Source of the DNA: Cliona cf. orientalis
Lineage: Eukaryota > Porifera > Demospongiae > Clionaida > Clionaidae
Assembly: GCA_963930775.1 (NCBI GenBank)
Contig: OZ005704.1
Location: 248,001 to 312,000 of the forward strand
Reading direction: 5' to 3'
Length of the DNA stretch: 64,000 nucleotides
Under the pieces are notes generated by a model that was not told where the DNA came from, did not search any database, and worked only from the letters and a program-made list of their open reading frames with translations. Each line of letters begins with the position of its first letter. Positions within the stretch are counted from its first letter, which is position 1. The position numbers were made by a program, and so were the translations under genes. Positions 56,046 through 64,000 of the stretch are shown in pieces.

Positions 56046-58635
56046 ATGAGTCTGAAGCCAGTGCTGGTGGTTATTCCACAGAGGACTCTCAGGCAAGACC
56101 ATAATTTCTGTTTCTTGAGTATTAGCATCATATATTATAATATTCAAATTTTGGAAATAATTATGAGAAAAAAAATTGAGGTTTATGCTGCATATCTTGC
56201 CTACACAGATTTATATCTGGGCGCAGTGGTGGCTGTCCACCGGTTCTAGTGGCGAGACGACCAGCAAACTCTGAACAACAATGCAACTCAGAAGGAGGAG
56301 CGCCGTCTGCTCAGACTGCTAGGAGAGAGATAGTCCCTGTAAGCATTGGAGAACTCTCTCGACCTCTCCATAACCAAACTGAGTCATCCAGATCCATCAG
56401 CGAAGAGGGGGAGGAGGGAGAAGGGGGAGGGACAGAGGAGGGAGGATCAGGGGACGAAGCAGTGGTAGAGAGTGAGGGAACAGGGGGTGGGGCTCCTCCT
56501 TCACGATCTGTGAAACATAAGGCGGTGGAGCAAAGAAGAAAGAAAAAGATTAGTGATGCGGTTCAGCAGCTATTAGAGGCACTCCAACCTCCCTCACTGG
56601 CTGGGAAGATAGTAGGTGGTTAATTAATTAATATCATAGCCCCTGGTTAATTGAAGTGATCATGTGACATATTATGTATGCAGACGAGAGCGGAGATATT
56701 GGAGAGAGCGGTGGACAAGATTAAGACTCTGAAGGATGAAAATGAGCAATTGAAGGCAAAAATTGACAACCTTCCTCATGTTCAGCCAGGTGAACGATTA
56801 TGCAAGTCATATGCTGGTCATGTGACATTTTACTTTATAACTGTGTGTTTTGCATTTCATCAGGCAAGGAGACTGAGCTGTTTGGTGAACTCTCAAAGCA
56901 GATTACAGAGTTTCTAACGCTCAAAACACAGCTCGAGCTCATGGAGAAGCAGAGAAATGAATCACATGATCAAGAGACTGAATCACATGACTTAGGGGTT
57001 GAATCACATGACTTGGAAATTGAACCACATGACTCAGTCCAAGATCAAGACCAGACTATCGCTTCAGGAGAGCCACCAGCGGCTTCATGTGCCAATCCCT
57101 CTCCAGCTCCGGCTCCTGCAATACCATTGACGTCATCACGTAACTCTTCAACTACTGGAGTAGCAGAAGCAAGAATGGCCAATACTGGGCACATAGGAGG
57201 AGAACCTTCCAGTATGGATGTGAGAGATCCCACTGAGGCTCCACCTCCTGTCTCCGCCCATCAGCCGTGGCCAGTCACTTCTATCTTGTCTCAAGATACG
57301 ACAGCCAGCCACTGTCAGCATACGACGACCACCAATAACCGTATAGTACCCACCAGTTGCCATGGAAGGAGTAATTTGACCTCCAGTGGAGGTCAGAATA
57401 TCCAAAATACACCAGCTCACATATCTGCTGTCTCAAGTGTATCAAATGTATCAGCTCACGTACATAACGTATCTCCTGTATCAAGTGTATCAAATGTATC
57501 ACATAACGTATCTCCTGTGTCAAGTGTATCAGTTTTTCATCAACCTGCTAGCAGAGTGTGTATGATAAACTCCTCACCTTCCTCGAGCGCTCATCAGAGA
57601 AGTGTTGTTACTGGTCACCATTTTCGAGCTGGTCGAAGTAATTCCACCATCTCTCACTCGAGAACGGGCAGTGGACTAGCATCACTGCATGGAGATTACC
57701 ACTATCATCACCATAACGGCAGCAGTGAGCCCCAGCAACAGGTGATAAGGTACCCGAGGGAGAGACAGAGGGACATGGTGGGGTACAGCGGATTCTCTCC
57801 TTTGAACCAGACTCGAGAACGGCACCACTCCGCTATGACGACACAGGTCCAACCACATGCCGGTACCTCTGCTATCGTACAGCCGTGGGTGGAGTCTTCT
57901 CACAGGCCACGCCCATTGCATCACGTGACAACAAACACCACGCCCATGCCTAGAATCTCGACTCAAGCTCAGTACAACCCTCTACAAGCACAGCAGCAAC
58001 AGCATGGACAAAACACGCATCCTCATACAGAAAGATTTATGCCATATCCCTGCCATAGAATGGATCGTCATAGCAGTTCATCAACCTTCTCCCCTGGCTC
58101 CTGGTCACATGATAATCATGTGATCACTCCAGCGGGGGGCACTAGTGGCCGACATATTGCACCACAGGGTAGGAGTTACGCCTCCTCTTCTCCTTACGAC
58201 CTCCATCAGCATCCTCCTCTAAGTGGAGGAAGGAATGGCTATACTCCAAATAATTATGATTATTCACGTAATAATTACTCAACAACTCAGGGGCACCCCT
58301 CATCGACACAGGGGGTGGGGCATCCTTCTTGGATGCCGTACTTCACTCCTCCCTCACAGCAGAACTGTTCGAGAAACAGCAGCATGATGTCACATGACTC
58401 CCAAGCCACACCCCCTTATCCGATTCAGCCCCACCCCCACGGCAGTGGCTCTAGCAGTGGTACCGCCCCTGCCGTCTGGAGGCCTTATTCGGAGAGAACT
58501 CGGTCGTCTGGGTTCTGTCTGGCTGATATCCTCTCCCTCCCGTCCGAGACAGAAGCCACACCCCTTTCTCTGGATGTAACTCCGCCCACTGGTCATCACT
58601 CTTTCCTAGTCAATAGACTCCTAGACGATATTTGA
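56046..58635 (+). CDS. Class-B bHLH(-leucine zipper-like) transcription factor
   Basis: The bHLH reads KHKAVEQRRKKKISDAVQQL (basic region and helix 1, about 56517-56575), a loop (PPSLAGKI) and helix 2 TRAEILERAVDKIKTLKDEN (about 56682-56741), followed by a heptad-like extension. The basic-region His, Glu and Arg (H-x3-E-x2-3-R) are those that read CACGTG/CATGTG E-boxes, as in MAX, USF or MITF. The long C-terminal part is Ser/His/Gln-rich with ESHD and SPVSSVSNVS repeats and ends in a hydrophobic patch, SGFCLADILSLPSETEATP, possibly an activation or co-factor motif. The N-terminus is uncertain: the bHLH exon has no in-frame ATG, so I join MSLKPVLVVIPQRTL (56046-56092) through a GC-AG intron to 56227. 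The subfamily was not recognised. Confidence 0.75.
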
Positions 58636-58920
58636 TTATTTTTATCATTGAAATTTTTATTGTACACACTGTTCTAGATTATGATCAGCATTATAAATCA
58701 ATTGAGAGAGAATTAATTTTTGTGTCTACTACAATAACAGGATAAAAAATTAAAAACCATTCCATGTGTGCTAATAGCTACAGTGTTCATCTGTTAATCC
58801 TAAGGTCTGTTTTTTGATACTTTGTCGATGTATCTTGAGATGAGTGCAGTCCAGCCTGTTTTATGGCTGCAAAGACAATTTTCATAATTCACTATCTTTG
58901 ATTTATTATTTAGCTATCTC

Positions 58921-61655
58921 TCACCTTGCCCCACATCCCTTTCCAGAGTCTCCATTGAAGTACTCGTAGAAGAGAACCAGCTCCTTCCAGTGAGGGTCAG
59001 AGGTGTAGCGAGGGTCGTCTCCATGGCAAGGCCTCCTCCCGTCCTTGTCAGGAGCAAAGAGATTGACAATCCTGTGGCAGAGCTCTTGGCTGACTTGCAG
59101 GAGGTTCATCTTGTTCCCCGACCCAGTTGGGCACTCCACCTTCAGATCCTCTCCGTAGTAGAAGTAGTACCTCTCAAGTGCCTCCGTCAGAAGGAAGTTA
59201 ACTGTACGGGAGAGATACACAAGTTTTCATGCAAGAAATAATATACATACATGATAGGTCGTATCATATCAATCTTGTACTGCAGGAGAAATTTAAAGCA
59301 TACCGTACTTTATCTAATACTACGTATGGAATCAATTTTGAAAAACGTGCACTTTTCTGGTAAAGGTCGTCAATCGCTCCATATAATATATATACGTGAT
59401 TAGAATTCGCAAAATGCTAATTTCTTACATTAGATTGGATCATACGTTGTATTCAATTAACTACGGTATTAAATTTATAATTCCCAAACGCATTCTACCT
59501 TAGGGCTACAAATTATTTGTGAGTACAAATTTTAACGGATTTCGGAAATAGCGCATTTAGCGGGTACTCACTTTAGCGATTTTTTTTCAAAATTAACATT
59601 TTATTTATTTGAAAATGTTGATATTCACGGGTACAATTTTTAGCGAAAATTAGGCAAATCGCTAATTTCACTAAATTTAGTACCCGCAAACAAAAGTATC
59701 CCTAAGGTAGGTCTGCTGTAGTACTATTACAGTGAACTTACCGCAGAGCCACACTGGTCCCCTCCAGTTCACATTGCCACCAAATCTCTTGTCTCTGCTC
59801 TCTCCTGCTACATAGCTGATGTCGATGGCGTGGTCTTCAGCATTCAGCAGCACCGGTTGGCTCTCGTGGATCTTTGAGAGAGAGCGAATGCCGAAGGGAG
59901 AGAGAAACTCCTCCTCGTCGAGAAGATACTTGAGTATGCTAGCTAATCGACTGCCTCCAGATGGCACAGCACACAAATAATATCGTTTAGCTCCATCAGG
60001 GAGAGAAATCTAAAGGATTCATAATCTTTAATTACTGCTAAGTCCAAAAATTCCCATTGGCAAGCAGTGTTGATAATGCTTATTTTGGCTGCAGCTCTTG
60101 TAACAATATTTATGTAGAATACCTGATTTGCAATGTCTGGCCTGTCTTGAAGAAGCTGAGTTAGTCTTTTCTTAAATCCAGGCAGTCTCTGGATGAGAGC
60201 TCCCTCCAGCACGACGGAGGCAAGCAGAGGGAGTAGGCCCAGCATCGAACGAACATGCAGGGTATGATCTTCATCGGAATATCTATGAAGAAAAACAAAA
60301 GAGCACAAAATTAAGACAAAGAAACAACCCCTGGCTGAGTCAGGCACATAAAACATGCAGCCAAGCAAACACTCAATTTTCAGCAGCTGACCAGCACCCA
60401 CAGCAGTGCAGATTTTAAAGTTCCACTGTTGTTAAGACACAAAGACTCAGAGAGAGAGAGAGAACGGAAGTGCATTTCACTAGCTAGGTGTTCTAACCTG
60501 ATGCGGTCATAATAGAATCCCTGTTCCTCATTCCAGAGCCCATTGCCGTTTCCTCCTGCGCTGTTTATGGTGTCACAGAGAGAGATGAAATGATCGAGGA
60601 ATTGGGAAGCCTGAGCTTCGTAGGTCTGAGGATTGGTGGAAGCCAGCTCAAAGGATATGTCCAACATCACAGAACAAAAGAACGCCATCCAGACCACGCC
60701 CTCTGCCTGCTCAATTTTTCCTCCACTTGGAAGGGGCTTAGATTGATCAACAAGCCCTACAATAATTATACCAGGGCCGGGGATAATTATATTAATAAAT
60801 AAGGTTTTCCCTTGATTAATGTAATTTTCGTCCATACCTATATCAGTTAAGCCAAGGCATCCTCCAGAGAAGACTGTTCTTCCTTGAGAGTCTTTGCGAT
60901 TTGCCCACCTATTAAGTATTGAGGCATTCATAGTTCGCCATTATCATAATCTTAAAAATTTTTATTAAGTTGCTCTGAGTTATTCAAGTTTTTATAATGC
61001 ATTACATAATATATGGCAATATCCGGGCCATCCTTACTTATAGAGTCTACCGACTCTATGATATTCCCATATAATATAACCTATGCCACTATACACTTTT
61101 AGTAGTAATAACTTACAACATGCTTACCAGTCAAAATTAAGGCGGAGTCTATCGAAATACTGTGAGAGGAATCGCTGGTCACCCTTTCCTTTGACGGCCG
61201 TCATCTTGTAGATCTGAAGCACGGCCCAAGCATGCACAGGTGGGTGGACAGCGCCAAGATCCATCTCTGAGGCTGGCAGCTCACCACTGGGAGAGAGATA
61301 CTTATCTCCAAGAAGCAAGGACAGCTGCTTCTTTGCAAAATCTGGGTCGACTTTAGCGAAGGGAATCATGTGGAAGGCCAAATCCCAAGATGCATACTGC
61401 AAGGAGAAAAAATTATGTAATAATAATAATTATTATGTTTATAGGATTAGTTAATTACCCAGGGGTATTCCCATTTGTCGGGCATGGATATGACATCATT
61501 GTTGATGAGGTGAGCCCATTCTGGTGAAGAGTTGCGTCCGGCCAGCCTTGGGCCCTCACAAGCTAGTGCTGTTGTAGCTTCTCCTTCACCAAGCCACTTC
61601 TTAACATCATAGTGGTAGAACTGCTTTGACCAAAGAAGACCTACAGAGGGAGAGG

Positions 61656-61695
<40 letters not shown>

Positions 61696-63659
61696 AGGAG
61701 GGGATAGGTTGTTTATATAAATTATAGTGTAGGAGTGTACAAATTTACTAGCAAACGTAAGTTCAGAATGCACAGTGAACTGTGTCAATACCACTCAATG
61801 TGGGAGGGGGCTTGTGTATTTATACAGAAATGCAGTTTTTAAGGGGCAACTTGGCAAAATCTCACAAATACCTAGCCGACCTCAAATTAGAAGCTCATTA
61901 GCAATTTGAGATCTCTTTCATTCCTACAGCTTCATATCGTAATAATTTTCATTCCTGGAAGCATTTACCACGACCGTCACTCAGTCAACTCACAGTCATG
62001 CTATGCCAGTGCTGCCAAAATCTTTTGTCAGAAGCATTGTGCTACTAAAGCAGACCAGCAGCTGTTGTTGGTACTTCCATGCTGTGGGTAACATTGCATG
62101 TTGCATGCTTATACTCGCTCACCAGCATAAGCTTGTCTTGAAATGGCCGCCTCTTGCAGGCTGAGGTTCTTGTGCAGCAGGCCACTGTAAAATTCATCCG
62201 CCTCTCTGATTCTGTCCTTGAAGATGATGTCAAAGTATTCACCAAATGGACTGAGCTTTTCGCTGAAGATGGCGCTGTTTGTTAGCCTCAGCTTGACAAT
62301 GGCCTCCTGTCCTCCCTCTACCTCTAGCTCGTAGTGAGCAGCCATCTTCGTCCCTTTCTTCTCCGGATTGACAGCATCTTCCTCTCCATGAATGAGATAT
62401 CTGAGATGATATAATTATTTGCATGACGGAAATAATCACTATAGGATTACTCCAATTTCCAATACAAGCATATCAATACCACTGTATTATATGAAACTGA
62501 TACACTGTATATAGCAATATGCCATAAGGAAATAGTCTACATTCTATTATACTCACTATACCTATGGAATGCATTTTTGGAATATGGATGGGTGTGGTCC
62601 TTATCTCTGGTCTCATTCTCAGTCCACAGCATCTCCGGTAGTTTTCCTTGAATTGGGTTACTGTCAACGTAGACGTACATATTGTGAAGCGTCTCGTGAT
62701 TCGTTCCAACTACGTGACTCTCTGACACCTGCTGCAAGATTGGCTTCTGCGCCGCAGGTGTATCCTCCCACGCCCACGTGTTTCGGTACCAAAGTGTCGG
62801 AAGTAGGTGGAGCTTAGCCTTCTTTTTCCCACGGTTTGCCACGGTCAGCCGAATCAGCATGTCGTCTGGGCTGGCCTTGGCGTACTCGGCAAAGACGTCC
62901 CAGTAGGCCGAGTTGTCAAAGACGCCCGTGTGCTCGAGCTCGTACTCTGGCTGGCCGACCCCTCTCCTCCGGTTCTCCTCGACCAGGTTCCCGTAAGGAT
63001 ACTCCGCCTGAGGGTACTTGTAGAGGGCCTTCATGTAAGAGTGGGTGGGGGTGGAGTCGAGGTAGTAGTAGCATTCCTTGCAGTCCTCCCCGTGGTTGCC
63101 CTCTGGACCCGTCAGACCAAAGAGACGCTCCTTGAGGATGGGGTCCTTCTCGTTCCAGAGAGCCACCGAGAAACAGAGACGGCACTGTTGGTCACAGATG
63201 CCCAGCAAGCCGTCCTCCCCCCACCGATAGGCACGGGAGCGAGCATGGTCATGAGAGAAGTAGTCCCAACTAAAAAAAAAAAGAAATAATTCTCATCCCT
63301 CAACTTCCTATACAAAATTAATACAATCGTTATTCTGAATAATTATTTTGTATTCCTACTCTTTATATTGACAAAGGATAATTTTAGTAATATTATTTTT
63401 GACAATGCTAGAGCTGTACTATAAACGCATTTTCACGTATTAATGATTGTGTATACCAGCGGCAATCCTTGGAGCAGTCTTCTCTGACAGTCGCCCACTG
63501 CCTCTCGCTGAGGTACGGCCCCCATCGCTTCCACTTCACCTTTCCCTGCTTCTCCTGCTTGAGTCTGTTCGCCTCTGCCGCCTGCACTTGCAGACCAACG
63601 GTAGTATTCATCCGCTTCAGCACGCCAGGCGGTGAGCTACCAGCTCCAGAGCTCGCCAT
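58921..63659 (-). CDS. Glycoside hydrolase family 63 (mannosyl-oligosaccharide glucosidase-like)
   Basis: About a dozen exons from [20 protein letters not shown] (63659) to GKGCGAR and stop (58921). Conserved blocks are [125 protein letters not shown] (catalytic-acid Asp of GH63 expected in this WD), [20 protein letters not shown] and [17 protein letters not shown]. The length (roughly 850-900 aa) and the phrases are those I associate with the soluble bacterial/fungal GH63 branch rather than the ER type II membrane MOGS: no N-terminal TM helix is present. The substrate is therefore uncertain (alpha-glucosides rather than N-glycans). Introns and animal-style splice sites show it is a resident nuclear gene. 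It converges with the bHLH gene. Confidence 0.85.
59303..59466. mobile_element. MITE family C, copy 2 (in GH63 intron)
   Basis: 164 bp flanked by TA, with ends CCGTACTTTATCTAATAC and CAATTAACTACGG. The core TTTTGAAAAACGTG...TTTTCTGGTAAAGGTCGTC and the right part match the element at 16580-16720. Confidence 0.8.
59495..59710. mobile_element. 216-bp inverted-repeat element (MITE family D, in GH63 intron)
   Basis: The ends CTACCTTAGGG(C)TAC and GTA(T)CCCTAAGGTAG are inverted, with TA at the insertion edges. The interior repeats TTTAGCG/CGCTAA words. It lies 28 bp from the family C copy, in the same intron, and abuts the following exon. Confidence 0.7.
61660..61690. repeat. (GA)n microsatellite in GH63 intron
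   Basis: Pure GA/CT tract of about 15 units, next to the 3' splice site of the exon starting LLWSKQFYH. Confidence 0.8.
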
Positions 63660-64000
63660 TTTCAGCTAGCTAGCTATCAAACTGTGGTCCGTCTACACTA
63701 ATCACTTAGGCTGACTGAGTAAATTGTTTGTTGAGGCGTTAACTAATAAATTCGCGGTAGTTTATGTAGCTGCATGGGTGCTGTTTTTATCGAGCCGCAG
63801 TGCAAATGAAACTGAGGTGCGGTGGGCGGGTTGGACACATTCTTCAACTAATTCCTCAAAGCATGCGCTAGTGAGTAGCTAGGGTCTGCATGCATGTGGC
63901 TGCATTCTATTAACCGTGGAATTTTATTCCTCAGCCCATAGTAAATTAATTTTTATGACACTTTACTGATAAGTATGCATCATGATATTAATTTTATGCT
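63660..64000. other. Right-edge region upstream of GH63
   Basis: 5' flank of the GH63 gene. It contains GTGGGCGGG near 63821 and several GCATGC words, but no coding frame is supported. The window ends before another gene is seen. Confidence 0.5.

Noticed and set aside
57148..57966. Minus-strand frames of 80-94 codons opposite the bHLH gene
   Set aside because: Shadows of the 600-codon + strand exon, without splice sites or homology.
62807..63289. 160-codon + strand frame opposite GH63
   Set aside because: Antisense shadow of a strongly conserved GC-rich GH63 exon.

Overview
The window is animal genomic DNA: multi-exon genes with GT-AG introns, long CT/CA/GT microsatellites, many small inverted-repeat transposons and no bacterial operons. 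The gene set (MadBub checkpoint kinase, Siva, a DPF-type double-PHD protein, XPD, a seven-Ig receptor tyrosine kinase) is metazoan. The mix of compact spacing, MITE-rich introns, a single MadBub gene, GH37 trehalase, a bacterial-style GH63 protein and several intronless elongases suggests a non-bilaterian animal, most likely a sponge. The species cannot be fixed from sequence reading alone.

Layout. 1-3800: a small uncertain ORF (347-538), then about 2 kb of a hierarchical 9-bp satellite (749-2778) and AT-rich intergenic DNA. 3803-7822 (-): membrane-anchored trehalase, divergent from Siva (8013-8620, +). 8953-11195 (-): DPF/Requiem chromatin reader. 11389-17860 (-): MadBub. 18023-19176 (-): MTHFS, head to head with XPD/ERCC2 (19283-30711, +). 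30950-34656 (+): PH plus Btk-zinc protein without a kinase. 34910-40521: five intronless ELOVL6-like elongases, four on - and one on +. 41437-52114 (+): seven-Ig, one-TM, PTK7-like receptor with a degenerate kinase. 52747-55801 (-): SAM-like plus armadillo-like protein. 56046-58635 (+): class-B bHLH factor. 58921-63659 (-): GH63 glucosidase.

The genes do not form one pathway. Several are housekeeping genes packed into short head-to-head pairs (trehalase/Siva, MTHFS/XPD, ELOVL-D/ELOVL-E, SAM-ARM/bHLH), which implies shared promoters. The elongase cluster is the one clear local gene-family expansion. Introns and intergenic gaps carry at least six families of short non-autonomous DNA transposons, including one inserted inside the terminal repeat of another near 36 kb.

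Exon models were assembled by eye from splice consensus, open frames and remembered family conservation. No alignment or search was run, so exon ends may be off by a few codons, and gene names rest on recognised motifs.
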